Positions 33,952-43,329 of a stretch of 64,000 nt of DNA are shown piece after piece; position 1 is the stretch's first letter; every line of letters begins with the position of its first letter. The notes under the pieces are model-generated. The model saw nothing but the letters and a program-made list of their open reading frames with translations, searched no databases and was not told the origin of the DNA. The stretch comes from CAWKGC01 sp963849005. Lineage in GTDB: Bacteria > Pseudomonadota > Gammaproteobacteria > Burkholderiales > Usitatibacteraceae. The DNA is taken from positions 62,001 through 126,000 of the forward strand of contig CAWKGC010000022.1 in assembly GCA_963849005.1 (NCBI GenBank). The letters are read 5' to 3'. Both the position numbers and the translations under genes were made by a program.

Positions 33952-34454
33952 TCAGCCCGGCGGCGGCTGCCTCTCGGCGAACCCGGCCAGCCCGCGCAGG
34001 GCCTCGGCCACGGCCTGCGCCCGGATGGACGCCCGGTCGCCTGAAAACTGCTGCGTCGCCGCCTCGACCCGGCCATCGAGGGTCGCCCAGGCAAAGCACA
34101 CCATGCCCACCGGCTTGCCCGGCATCGCGCCCGCGGGCCCGGCGATGCCCGTCACCGCCACCGCAAGGTCGGCGCGGCTCTGGCGGAGCGCGCCTTCGGC
34201 CATCTCGCGCGCCGTAGCCTCGCTTACCGCGCCGGGCCCGCCGAGCGTCTCCATGCGCACGCCCAGCAGGTCCACCTTGGCGTCATTCGAGTAGGTGATG
34301 AAGCCGCGATCGAACCACGCCGAGCTTCCGGCGATGCGCGTGATGGCTTCCCAACGCCGCCGCCGGTACAGGACTCGGCCGTGGCCACCTGCCATCCGCG
34401 CGCGGTGAGCGACGCGCCGAGCCTGGCCGCGAGTTGTTCGATGTCTTCGTTCAA
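33952..34454 (-). CDS. pncC: Nicotinamide-nucleotide amidase PncC / CinA C-terminal domain (one frame break)
   Basis: About 167 residues, the stand-alone CinA C-terminal domain that deamidates NMN to nicotinate mononucleotide in NAD salvage. Landmarks: WQVATAESCTGG with the active-site region, IAGSSAWFDRGFITYSNDAK, and VAVTGIAGPAGAMPGKPVG. One base appears missing near 34350. TTG start at 34454 overlaps the stop of the GNAT gene (TTGA) and follows AAGGGG, so translation is coupled. Confidence 0.87.
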
Positions 34455-35233
34455 TGCTGGTCCCCTTCGCGCGCGCGGTACCAATAATGATAAGCGGTGG
34501 AAAATCCGAACCGCGCGTAGAGGGCGCGCGCGGCAACGTTTCCTTCATCGACCTGCAGGTACGCCATGCGCGCTCCGTCGCCGATCGCCTGCGACAGGAG
34601 CGTCGAAACCACGGCTCGCGCCAAGCCGCGGCGCCGCTGGCCCGGATCGACGACGATGTCGAACAGTCCCACTGCCTCATCCTCCGCGATTGCGAGTCCC
34701 GCCGCCAGCACTTTCCCGTCCTCGCGCACCAATACCTGCCGGCTAGGAAGCGCGACCGACTGCAGGCGCGCGGCATGCGCCGCGACGTGGCCCGCGCTGG
34801 AGCCGCGCAATTCGCCGACTGCGCGGATCCAGGCATCGAGTGACGCGGCATCGACACGCGGGTCGGGCATCGGAGGCGGCATCGCGGCAAGGTCCGCCGC
34901 CTCGACGCAGGTGAGGTCGAATTTTCGATAGCTCCTCGCTTCCAGGACGGCCTCGAGGTCCCCGGGCTGGCTGAAGGGCGTGACACGAAAAATGGCGGGC
35001 AGCCCGGCCTCGGCGTAATGGCGCTCGCAATGCGAGATCTTCTCTTCCAGCGCGATTGTCCCGGGCTCAAGCGCGTTCACGCAGCGGGCGCGCTTGGCCT
35101 TGCCCGGCGAGAAGCGCAGCAACCAGCCGTCGTAGAGCAGCTGCGCAGGTGGCCGCGAGGAATTGAGGCCCCACTCCTCGATGCGACGCAGCCGGGACGC
35201 CGCGATCGGCGCTTCCGGCGGCGGCCCCGTCAT
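34451..35233 (-). CDS. GNAT family N-acetyltransferase
   Basis: 260 residues, intact. The acetyl-CoA-binding loop of GNAT enzymes is clear in VDPGQRRRGLARAVVSTLL, followed by YLQVDEGNVAARALYARFGF near the C-terminus. The N-terminal half (EEWGLNSSRPPAQLLYDGWL) belongs to two-domain GNAT proteins of unknown substrate. The gene overlaps ugpC (ATGA) upstream and pncC downstream. Confidence 0.85.
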   Translation of the reverse strand: MTGPPPEAPIAASRLRRIEEWGLNSSRPPAQLLYDGWLLRFSPGKAKRARCVNALEPGTIALEEKISHCERHYAEAGLPAIFRVTPFSQPGDLEAVLEARSYRKFDLTCVEAADLAAMPPPMPDPRVDAASLDAWIRAVGELRGSSAGHVAAHAARLQSVALPSRQVLVREDGKVLAAGLAIAEDEAVGLFDIVVDPGQRRRGLARAVVSTLLSQAIGDGARMAYLQVDEGNVAARALYARFGFSTAYHYWYRAREGDQH

Positions 35234-36296
35234 GCGCGCAGCCGTTGCCCGCTCGCCGTGTCGAAGAAGTAGAGGCGGCCGGGCATCGGCTGGAACGCGA
35301 GCGCCGTGCCGGGCTCGGGCGTCTCGTGGCCGTCCACGCGGGCGACGAGCATGGAGTCTCCGAATGCGCCGTGGACCAGGGAATCCGCGCCCAGCGCCTC
35401 CACCGTCTCGACCGGGAACCGGAACAGGCCCTGCGGATTGCGCTCCAGGTGCTCAGGGCGCACGCCTACCGTCACCCCGGGCTTCGCCGCGCTGCGCAGC
35501 CCCCCGGGCAGCGGCACGCTGACGCCATCGGCGATTTGCACCGATCCGCTCCCCGCATCGAAGCGGCCGGCAATGAGATTCATCGCCGGCGACCCGATGA
35601 AACCGGCAACGAACAAGGTCGCGGGGTCGTCGTAGACCTCGATCGGGCGCCCCACCTGCTCGACCCTCCCGGCGTTCATCACGATCATGCGGTCGGCGAG
35701 CGTCATCGCCTCGACCTGGTCGTGGGTGACGAACACGCTCGTGGTCCTCAGGTTGCGATGCAGCTTCTGGATCTCGAGCCGCATCTGCACGCGCAACTTC
35801 GCATCGAGGTTGGAGAGCGGCTCGTCGAACAGGAAGGCGGCGGGTTCGCGCACGATGGCGCGCCCCATCGCCACGCGCTGGCGCTGGCCGCCGGAGAGTT
35901 CCTTCGGCTTGCGCTGCAGGAAAGGGCCGAGTTCGAGGATCTTCGCTGCGCGCTGCACGCGTTTCTCGATGTCGTCCCTGGCGAATTTCCGGATCTTCAG
36001 CCCGTAGGCCATGTTGTCGTACACGCTCATGTGCGGATAGAGCGCGTAGTTCTGGAAAACCATCGCGATGTTGCGGTCCTTGGGCTCGACGTCGTTCACG
36101 CGCTTGCCGGCGATCGCGATCTCGCCTCCGTGATGGTCTCCAGCCCCGCGACCATGCGCAGCAGCGTCGACTTGCCGCAGCCCGAGGGCCCGACGATGAC
36201 GATGAATTCCCCGTCGGCGATCGCGACGTCGACGCCGTGGATCACCTGCAGCTTGCCGTAGCTCTTCCTGACGCCCTTGAGGTCGATGTTCGCCAT
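35230..36296 (-). CDS. ugpC: ABC importer ATPase, UgpC/MalK type (one frame break)
   Basis: About 355 residues. Walker A GPSGCGKST, Q-loop MVFQNYALYPHMSVYDNMAYG, signature LSGGQRQRVAMGRAIVREP, Walker B FLFDEPLSNLD, and H-loop FVTHDQVEAM. A MalK-type C-terminal regulatory domain follows (VGVRPEHL). One base seems missing near 36125. It energises the UgpA/UgpE permease. It overlaps the GNAT start by four bases and lies directly after ugpE. Confidence 0.92.
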
Positions 36297-36297
36297 G

Positions 36298-37148
36298 CTA
36301 TTTTTCCGTGTCCACGAGGCCCTTGACGAACCACTTCTGCATCAGGATCACCACCAGCGCCGGCGGCAGGAGCGCGAGTATCGCCGTGGCCATCACCAGG
36401 TTCCATTCGGTCGCCGCATCGCCGCCGACGATCATGCGCTTGATGCCGATCACCGTCGTGTACATCGTCTCCTGCGTGGTGATGAGCAGCGGCCAGAGGT
36501 ACTGGTTCCAGCCGAAGATGAACAGGATCACGAACAGCGCCGCAATGTTGGTCTTCGACAGCGGCAGCACCACGTCCTTGAAGAAGCGCATCGGGCCGGC
36601 GCCGTCGATGCGCGCCGCCTCGACCAGTTCGTCGGGGATGGTCATGAAGAACTGGCGGAACAGGAAGGTCGCGGTGGCCGAGGCGATCAGCGGCAGCGTG
36701 AGTCCCGCGTAGGTGTCGAGCAGCCCCAGGTCCGCGACCACCTTGTAGGTGGGCAGGATGCGCACTTCCACCGGCAGCATCAGCGTGATGAAGATCATCC
36801 AGAAGAAGAAATTCCGCAGCGGGAAGCGGAAATAGACGATCGCGAACGCCGAGAGGATCGAGATCGAGATCTTGCCGACGGCAATGACCACCGCGGAGAT
36901 GAGGCTGTTGAGCATCATGTGCCCGACCGGCCGCCGAAGAGCCGCGCGTCGGAACCCGCCACCAGCACCTGCGAATAGTTCTCCACCAGCTGGTCGCCGG
37001 GAAGGAGCGGCATCGGCACGGTGAGGATCTGCTCCAGCGTGAGCGTCGAGGCGACGAAGGTGACGTAGAGCGGGAAGGCGACGATCGCCACGCCCAGCCA
37101 CAGCACGAAGTGCGACAGGAAGGTGAGCCAGGGGCGGTTCTCGACCAT
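36298..37148 (-). CDS. ugpE: ABC importer permease, UgpE-like (one frame break)
   Basis: About 283 residues with six membrane segments. The EAA loop that docks on the ATPase reads ELVEAARIDGAGPMRFFKDVVLP, as in carbohydrate-family MalG/UgpE permeases. N-terminus MVENRPWLTFLSHFVLW precedes a break near 36920. Start ATG 37148 shares a base with the ugpA stop (TGATG). Confidence 0.9.
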
Positions 37149-38029
37149 CAGTACTGGACCTTCTTCTCGATGAAGCGGAACTGCACCACGGTGAGCGCGA
37201 TGACGATCGCCATGAGGATCACCGACTGCGCCGAGGAGCTCCCGAGGTCGCCCGCCTTCACGCCGTCGTGGTAGACCTTGTAGACGAGGATCTGGGTCGC
37301 CTGCGCCGGCCCGCCCTGGGTGGTGGCGTCGATCACGCCGAAGGTATCGAAGAAGGCATAGACGATGTTCACCACCAGCAGGAAGAACGTGGTCGGCGAG
37401 AGCAGCGGGAAGACGATGGTCCAGAAGCGGCGCAAGGGCCCGGCGCCGTCGATCGCAGCGGCTTCCAGCAGGGACTTCGGGATCGACTGCAGGCCGGCAA
37501 GGAAGAACAGGAAGTTGTAGCTGATCTGCTTCCATACCGCGGCGATGATCACCAGGAACATCGCCTGGTTGCCGTTCAGCACCCAGTTCCAGTCGTAGCC
37601 GATGCTCTTCAGGAAATACGAGATGATGCCCACCGAGGGCGCGAGCAGGAACGCCCAGAGCACGCCGGCAATCACCGGCGCGACCGCATAGGGCCAGATG
37701 AGGAGCGTCTTGTAGCCCAGCGCGCCGCGCACGATGCGGTTGGCCATGGTCGCCAGCAGCAAAGAGACGCCGATGCCCGCTCCCGCAACGATCACGCTGA
37801 AGAAGGCGGTGGTCCGGAACGAGGCGAGGTAGTGCGGGTCGTTGAACAGGTCGCGGAAATTGTCGAACCAGATGAACTCCGTCTTCAGCCCGAAGGCGTC
37901 CTGGAGCAGGAACGACGAATACACCGCCTGTGCCGCCGGCCAGAAGAAGAAGATCACCGTGATGGCGATCTGCGGCGCCACCAGGACGTAGGGCAGCCAG
38001 GCGGACTTGAAGACGACTCGCTTTTCCAT
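37148..38029 (-). CDS. ugpA: ABC importer permease, UgpA-like
   Basis: 293 residues, intact, with six predicted membrane helices and the EAA loop LLEAAAIDGAGPLRRFWTIVFPL. The long N-terminal part (LPYVLVAPQIAITVIFFFWP) is typical of UgpA/MalF-type permeases. With UgpE it forms the channel of a glycerol-3-phosphate or related sugar-phosphate importer. Confidence 0.92.
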   Translation of the reverse strand: MEKRVVFKSAWLPYVLVAPQIAITVIFFFWPAAQAVYSSFLLQDAFGLKTEFIWFDNFRDLFNDPHYLASFRTTAFFSVIVAGAGIGVSLLLATMANRIVRGALGYKTLLIWPYAVAPVIAGVLWAFLLAPSVGIISYFLKSIGYDWNWVLNGNQAMFLVIIAAVWKQISYNFLFFLAGLQSIPKSLLEAAAIDGAGPLRRFWTIVFPLLSPTTFFLLVVNIVYAFFDTFGVIDATTQGGPAQATQILVYKVYHDGVKAGDLGSSSAQSVILMAIVIALTVVQFRFIEKKVQY

Positions 38030-38095
38030 TCAGGGGGGCGGCAGCGCGGCGCGTATCGAAGGGCCTGCAGTGCCTTGCGACGGGCGCGCCCGGGC

Positions 38096-38123
38096 GGGCG
38101 CGGGGCGGCGGCGCCCCGCGCCC
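38096..38123 (-). other. Strong hairpin between ugpB and ugpA
   Basis: An 11-bp, nearly all-GC stem (38096-38106 with 38113-38123, 6-base loop) sits 8 bases beyond the ugpB stop, with no T-run. In many importer operons such a structure protects the abundant binding-protein mRNA and lowers expression of the permease genes. Confidence 0.6.
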
Positions 38124-38130
38124 CCGCCGG

Positions 38131-39450
38131 TCATTTGTTGGCTGCCTCGAACCTGCGCAGGATGTCGTTGCCGCGCTTCACGGCATCGTCGAGAGCGGTC
38201 TTGGCGTCCTTCTTGCCTGCGAAGACCGACTCCATCTCCTCCTCGATCACTTCGCGGCCCTGCACGAAGTTGCCGAAGCGCAGGCCTTTCGAGTTCGCGG
38301 TCGGCGGCTTGTTGGTAAGTTGTTTCATGGCGATGTCGGTGCCCGGGTTCTTCTCGTAGAAACCGGACTTTTTCGTCAGTTCCGCCGCCGCCATCGTGAT
38401 CGGCACATAACCGGTGGTCTGGTGCCACTCGGCCTGGATCTCCGGCCGCGAGAGGAAGGTGAAGAACTTCGCGATCCCCTTGTAGGCGTTATTGGTCTTG
38501 CCGCCCATGACCCAGAGCGACGCCCCGCCGATGATGGAGTTCTGCGGCGCGCCCTTGACGTCGTCATGGTAGGGAATGAAGTTCACCGAGTAATCGAACT
38601 TGGCATTGCGGCGGATGTTGGCCTGCGCGCCGGTCGACGACGTGAGCATCGCGCACTCGCCGCTGTAGAACTTGGCTTCGGCCTGGTTGGTCCGCCCGGC
38701 ATAGGTGAAGGTGCCCTTCTTCGACATGTCGCCAAGCATCGCAAGGTGCTTCACGTGCAGGGGTGAATTGAACGTGAACTGGGTGTCGATCCCGGCCATG
38801 CCGTTGTCCTTGGTGCCGATAGGCACGTTGTGCCAGGCGCTGAAGTTCTCGATGTTCATCCAGGACGGCCAGCCGGTGGTGTACACGCAGGCCTGCCCGG
38901 AGGCCTTCAGCTTGTCGGCAGCCGCATTGAGTTCCGTCCAGGTCCTGGGCGCCTTGTCCGGGTCGAGGCCGGCCTTCTTGAACGCATCCTTGTTGATGTA
39001 AAAGACAATGGTCGAGCTGTTGAAGGGGAAGGACAGCATGTTGCCCTTCGAGTCGGTGTAGTAGCCCGCCACCGTCGGCACATAGACCTTGGGGTCGAAG
39101 GGTTCGTCGGCGTCCTTCATCACCTTGGCCACCGGGACGATCGCGCCCTTGGCCGCCATCATGGTCGCGGTGCCGACCTCGAACACCTGCAGGATGTGCG
39201 GCGCGTTGCCGGCGCGGAAGGCGGCGATCGCGGCAGTCATCGACTCCGGATACGAGCCCTTGTACACCGGCACGACCTTGTAGTCCTTCTGGCTGGCGTT
39301 GAACTTGTTGGCCAGCTCGTTGACCCGGTCTCCCAAGGCACCGGTCATCGAGTGCCACCACTGGATTTCGGTCTGCGCCTGGGCGTGCGCGCCGGTTGCG
39401 ACGAGGCCGAACGCAGCCATCGCGGCAAGAAGGACTTTGCGAAACGACAT
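38131..39450 (-). CDS. ugpB: Extracellular solute-binding protein, UgpB-like
   Basis: 439 residues, intact. Signal peptide 1-23 (LLAAMAAFGLVATGAHAQA). The family 1 solute-binding fold begins TEIQWWHSMTGALGDRVNEL and includes FPFNSSTIVFYINKDAFKKAG and SIIGGASLWVMGG, which match UgpB glycerol-3-phosphate-binding proteins closely. The order ugpB-ugpA-ugpE-ugpC is conserved. The nearby glpK supports glycerol-phosphate as cargo, though ugp-like importers can also take other phosphodiesters. Confidence 0.92.
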   Translation of the reverse strand: MSFRKVLLAAMAAFGLVATGAHAQAQTEIQWWHSMTGALGDRVNELANKFNASQKDYKVVPVYKGSYPESMTAAIAAFRAGNAPHILQVFEVGTATMMAAKGAIVPVAKVMKDADEPFDPKVYVPTVAGYYTDSKGNMLSFPFNSSTIVFYINKDAFKKAGLDPDKAPRTWTELNAAADKLKASGQACVYTTGWPSWMNIENFSAWHNVPIGTKDNGMAGIDTQFTFNSPLHVKHLAMLGDMSKKGTFTYAGRTNQAEAKFYSGECAMLTSSTGAQANIRRNAKFDYSVNFIPYHDDVKGAPQNSIIGGASLWVMGGKTNNAYKGIAKFFTFLSRPEIQAEWHQTTGYVPITMAAAELTKKSGFYEKNPGTDIAMKQLTNKPPTANSKGLRFGNFVQGREVIEEEMESVFAGKKDAKTALDDAVKRGNDILRRFEAANK

Positions 39451-39611
39451 GGAGTGTCTCCTCGAAAGGGATCGATGCGGAATCTTCAGGCTGCCGGGGT
39501 CGTCCGGTCTCGTCTTGGCGCAATAGGACGCTGCGCTGGCGCCAATGTTACAACGTTCGCCGCGTCCTGAAGTTGCAGTTTCATGACGCAGTGCGGCGAA
39601 ACGGCGGCCGC

Positions 39612-39872
39612 CTAGCCGCCCGAGAGCGCGGCAATGACCAGCACCTCGTCTGAAGCGCGCAGGGGCAGGGCTAGCGAGCGCGCCTGCTCGCGATTGACGA
39701 AGATCTTGATGTGCGGCCGGATCCGTTCCTGTTCGTCGATGATCCGGAAGCGGATGCCGGGGTAGGCGCGGTCGAGGTCCGCGAGCAGTTCGGCAAGCGT
39801 GGCGCCCTGCCCTTCTACCTCCCGGCGATGCGCGGTGTAATCGGCAAGCGGGCTCGGGAGCCGCACCTTCAT
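39612..39872 (-). CDS. MoaD/ThiS-family ubiquitin-like protein
   Basis: 86 residues ending in the di-glycine ALSGG that is adenylated and thiocarboxylated in MoaD/ThiS proteins. The beta-grasp pattern is clear (KVRLPSPLADYT, GATLAELLADLDRAYPG, DEVLVIAALSGG). It is not next to moaE or thiG but overlaps by four bases (ATGA) the BNR-repeat gene upstream, so it may serve a pathway other than molybdopterin or thiamine. Confidence 0.88.
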   Translation of the reverse strand: MKVRLPSPLADYTAHRREVEGQGATLAELLADLDRAYPGIRFRIIDEQERIRPHIKIFVNREQARSLALPLRASDEVLVIAALSGG

Positions 39873-41011
39873 GCCGGCCGGCCCGACTCCACCGAATAGA
39901 TGTGCGGCAGGTGCAACACGAGGCAGTGCCAGTTCGCGCCTTCGTCGAAACTCGCCCAGACCTCGCCACCGGTCGTGCCGAAATACAGGCCGACCGGGTC
40001 GTAGTCATCGGCGCACATCGCTTGCCGCTTCACCGTGAACCAGCCTTGCGACGGCGGCAGGCCCTTCGCCAGACGCGTCCAGGTCTTGCCGGCATTGCGG
40101 GTTCCGTAGACGGCCGGCTTCCCACCTATCGGCACGCGCGGCCAGACGGTCGTTCCATCCATCGGGAACACCCAGGCCCTGTCGGGATCGCGTGGATGCA
40201 GCACCATCGGAAAACCGATGTCGCCGGCTTCCTTCGGCATGTTCCGGCCGATCCGCTGCCAGCGCGAAGCGGCCCGGTCGAGCCGATAGATGCCGCAGTG
40301 GTTCTGCTGGTAGACCACGTCGCGCACCCCGGGATGTACCCGCAGGCAATGCGGGTCGTGACCGTACTCGGCGTCCGGGTCGGGGAGGAAATCCGCCTCG
40401 GTGCCCCGATTCAACGGCGTCCAATGGGCGCCCGCGTCGCGTGACTCGAATACGCCGCCCGAGGACGTGCCGATGTAGAGGTGGCGCGCGTCAAACGGGT
40501 CGACGTTGATCGAATGCAGGGTTCCGCCATCGGGCGGGGCGTCCTGCCCGTCGCCGATCCATTTGCGCCGGTCGGGGTGATCGTTGTAGCCGGAAACGCC
40601 GTCCCAGGTGAGGCCGCCGTCGCGGCTCACGAACAGGCCCGCGGGCGACGAGCCCGCATACCAGGTGCCCGGTTCCCTGGCGTGCCCCGGCGCAAGCCAG
40701 AAGACATGGCTGACCGAGTCCCCCTTGGCGCCCTCGGCCGCCCTGGCGAATGCCGGCGGGCGCGAGGATTCCTTCCAGGTGGCGCCCATGTCGGTGGAGC
40801 GGAATACGGTCGGCCCGAGGTGGCCGGCGCGCACCGCGGCAACAAGCGTCCGGCCATCGCGCGGATCGAGGACGATGTGATTGACGATCTGCCCGAGGAA
40901 ATGCGGCCCATGCATGGCCCAGCTTTGGCGCGCCTTGTCGGCCGTCAGGATGAACGCGCCCTTGCGCGTCCCGACGAGGATGGCGAGTGCAGCGAGGGGT
41001 TTCCTTGCCAT
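39869..41011 (-). CDS. BNR/sialidase-like beta-propeller protein
   Basis: About 380 residues with repeated beta-propeller blades: FRSTDMGATW, FVSRDGGLTWDGV, FESRDAGAHWTPL, TRNAGKTWTRL and SFDEGANW, the Asp-box (S-x-D-x-G-x-T-W) pattern of BNR/sialidase-like proteins. No signal peptide is apparent, so a cytoplasmic place is likely. The start is taken as ATG 41011; an ATG 12 bases upstream is possible. The tight overlap with the MoaD-like gene suggests the two proteins work together, in an unknown process. Confidence 0.82.
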   Translation of the reverse strand: MARKPLAALAILVGTRKGAFILTADKARQSWAMHGPHFLGQIVNHIVLDPRDGRTLVAAVRAGHLGPTVFRSTDMGATWKESSRPPAFARAAEGAKGDSVSHVFWLAPGHAREPGTWYAGSSPAGLFVSRDGGLTWDGVSGYNDHPDRRKWIGDGQDAPPDGGTLHSINVDPFDARHLYIGTSSGGVFESRDAGAHWTPLNRGTEADFLPDPDAEYGHDPHCLRVHPGVRDVVYQQNHCGIYRLDRAASRWQRIGRNMPKEAGDIGFPMVLHPRDPDRAWVFPMDGTTVWPRVPIGGKPAVYGTRNAGKTWTRLAKGLPPSQGWFTVKRQAMCADDYDPVGLYFGTTGGEVWASFDEGANWHCLVLHLPHIYSVESGRPA

Positions 41012-41045
41012 CTGCTCCCCCATGCGGCCGGGACGACGGGCCGGC

Positions 41046-41738
41046 TCAGAGCTTGGGACGCTGGTACGCCCCGGTAGCGTTGTTCAACGAGGACTTCTTG
41101 GCGATCTCGCGGAAGGTATTGGGCTGCCCGATCAGGAACTTGGCGAATTCCTCGATCGCCTGCTCGTTGAACTCGGCCGAGGTCAGCTGCCAGATGTTGA
41201 TCTCGAACTCGCCGACGTTCTTGGTGATGATCTTGATGCGCCCGGTCTCGTGGTCGCCGTCGATCTTCGCCTGTGCGCGGAACGAGCACGGGATGCTGAA
41301 GATCTCGTGGTTGATCACCTTGCGCTCGTTGCGGATCTGCTCGCTCTTGTGCTCGATGTTGTACTGCCAGAGCAGGTCGCGGTAACGCTCCATCTCCTCC
41401 GGCTTCTTCTTTACGGTGATCACCTGGTCGGAGCCGATGCGGAACGCCATCGCCACCTCGGCCACGTAGTCCTTGCCGCCGACGTTCTTGCTGCGGTAGT
41501 CGCAGAAGAACTCCTTCATCCTGGCCGGCCCGATGTCCGGCGTCTGCGGCAGCTTGAACTCGTGCTCGCGCGGCGGCATCACCACGTTCAACTGCTTGCC
41601 AAGGTCGTTCAGGTACTGGAAGGCGCGCTTCAGCGCGATGTCGGTCGTGACCGAATTCGTCTGCAGGGTCTGGGTGCGCCCCGTCTCCTGTGCCTTGACC
41701 TGCTCGGCCTGTTTCTTGAGGTCGTCGAGAAGTCCCAC
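41046..41738 (-). CDS. Uncharacterised protein
   Basis: 230 residues, GTG start, intact. I do not recognise the family. It opens with an amphipathic Gln/Lys-rich helix (LLDDLKKQAEQVKAQE), then a region with alternating charged and aromatic residues (MKEFFCDYRSKNVGGKDY, MERYRDLLWQYNIEHK). No membrane segment or signal peptide. It lies 34 bases upstream of the BNR gene on the same strand and is divergent to glpK across 85 bases. Confidence 0.75.
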   Translation of the reverse strand: MGLLDDLKKQAEQVKAQETGRTQTLQTNSVTTDIALKRAFQYLNDLGKQLNVVMPPREHEFKLPQTPDIGPARMKEFFCDYRSKNVGGKDYVAEVAMAFRIGSDQVITVKKKPEEMERYRDLLWQYNIEHKSEQIRNERKVINHEIFSIPCSFRAQAKIDGDHETGRIKIITKNVGEFEINIWQLTSAEFNEQAIEEFAKFLIGQPNTFREIAKKSSLNNATGAYQRPKL

Positions 41739-41823
41739 TGTGCTTCGCTCCTAATGTGCGCCAACTGCCGTTTTCTAATTTTACCGTATCATCGCCACAA
41801 AATCAGGGAGGCCTAAGGGAAAT

Positions 41824-43329
41824 ATGCAGGCCATACTGGCGCTCGACCAGGGCACGACCAGCTCTCGCGCGATCGTTTTCGACCGGGAGGGCCGCATTGT
41901 CGCCACCGCGCAGCGCGAGTTCGGCCAGCATTTCCCGCAACCCGGCTGGGTCGAGCACGACGCGCTGGAGATCTGGTCCAGCCAGCTCGAAGTCGCCTCC
42001 AAGGCAATGGCAGAAGCAAGGCTCGCGCCCGGCGACATCGCGGCCATCGGCATCGCCAACCAGCGCGAGACCACGGTGCTCTGGGACCGGAGCAACGGGC
42101 GGCCCGTGGCGCCTGCCATCGTCTGGCAGGATCGCCGCACTGCGTCGCGTTGTGACCAATTGCGCCTCGAAGGGCGGGAAGCCCTTTTTACTTCCCGTAC
42201 CGGACTGGTTCTCGACGCCTATTTCTCGGGCACCAAGCTCGCCTGGCTGCTGGACCATGTCCCGGGAGCCCGCGCCCGCGCCGGGCGCGGCGAGCTCGCC
42301 TTCGGCACGATCGATTCGTGGCTCGCATGGCAACTGACCGGCGGCGGCGCCCACGTTACCGATGCAAGCAACGCCTCGCGCACCCTGCTTTTCGACATCG
42401 CGCGCCTGGACTGGGACGACGAGCTCCTCGCCATCCTCGACATCCCGCGGTCGGTGCTTCCCGAGGTGATCGCCTCGTCGGGCCATTTCGCGCAGACGCG
42501 CTGCGAAGGCCTGCCCCGGGGCATCCCGCTCGCCGGCATGGCCGGCGACCAGCAGGCGGCGCTCTTCGGACAGGCCTGCACCCGGCCGGGAATGGCCAAG
42601 AACACCTACGGCACCGGCTGCTTCCTGCTCATGAACACCGGGTCGGCGCGGGCCGTGTCGCGAAATCGCCTGTTGAGCACGGTGGCGTGGAAGCGCGGCA
42701 ACGAAGCCCACTACGCGCTCGAAGGCAGCGTTTTCATTGCCGGCGCCGCGGTGCAATGGCTGCGCGACGGGCTTGGCATCATCGCGCACTCGCGGGAAAT
42801 GGAGCCGCTGGCGGCAAGCGTGGCCGACTCCGCGGGCGTGGTATTCGTCCCGGCGCTGTCCGGGCTGGGCGCGCCTTACTGGGATCCCCGCGCCCGCGGC
42901 ACGATCGTCGGGCTCACGCGCGGCACCACGCGGGCGCACATCGCCCGCGCCACGCTCGAGGCGATCGCCTTCCAGAGCGCGGAACTGATCGAGGCGATGA
43001 GCGCGGATTCGGGCATTTCGCTTTCCGAACTGCGCGTCGACGGCGGCGCCACGGCGAACAACCTCCTGATGCAGATGCAGGCGGACCTCCTCGGCGTGCC
43101 GGTCGTCAGGCCCGTGGTGACGGAGACGACGGCGCTGGGCGCGGCCTACCTCGCCGGCCTCGGCGTGGGCTTCTGGAAGGACGAAGCGGAAATTGCGCGC
43201 CTTTGGGCCAAGGACCGGGTGTTCGAGCCGGCCGAACCGCGTCCGCAGGCGGCGGCCCGGTTCGGCGAATGGAAGCGCGCCGTCGAGCGCGCCAGGGACT
43301 GGGCGCGCGACGAACCTAGTCGAGCTTGA
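41824..43329 (+). CDS. glpK: Glycerol kinase
   Basis: 501 residues, intact. FGGY-family signatures: LALDQGTTSSRAIVFD, IANQRETTVLWDR, WQDRRT, GSVFIAGAAVQWLRDGL, then the nucleotide-binding DGGATANNLLMQMQADLLG. It phosphorylates glycerol to glycerol-3-phosphate, the cargo suggested for the Ugp importer 2 kb away. No glpF or glpD is seen here. SD AAGGGA lies right before the ATG. Its end overlaps the convergent orn gene by 14 bases. Confidence 0.97.
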   Translation: MQAILALDQGTTSSRAIVFDREGRIVATAQREFGQHFPQPGWVEHDALEIWSSQLEVASKAMAEARLAPGDIAAIGIANQRETTVLWDRSNGRPVAPAIVWQDRRTASRCDQLRLEGREALFTSRTGLVLDAYFSGTKLAWLLDHVPGARARAGRGELAFGTIDSWLAWQLTGGGAHVTDASNASRTLLFDIARLDWDDELLAILDIPRSVLPEVIASSGHFAQTRCEGLPRGIPLAGMAGDQQAALFGQACTRPGMAKNTYGTGCFLLMNTGSARAVSRNRLLSTVAWKRGNEAHYALEGSVFIAGAAVQWLRDGLGIIAHSREMEPLAASVADSAGVVFVPALSGLGAPYWDPRARGTIVGLTRGTTRAHIARATLEAIAFQSAELIEAMSADSGISLSELRVDGGATANNLLMQMQADLLGVPVVRPVVTETTALGAAYLAGLGVGFWKDEAEIARLWAKDRVFEPAEPRPQAAARFGEWKRAVERARDWARDEPSRA

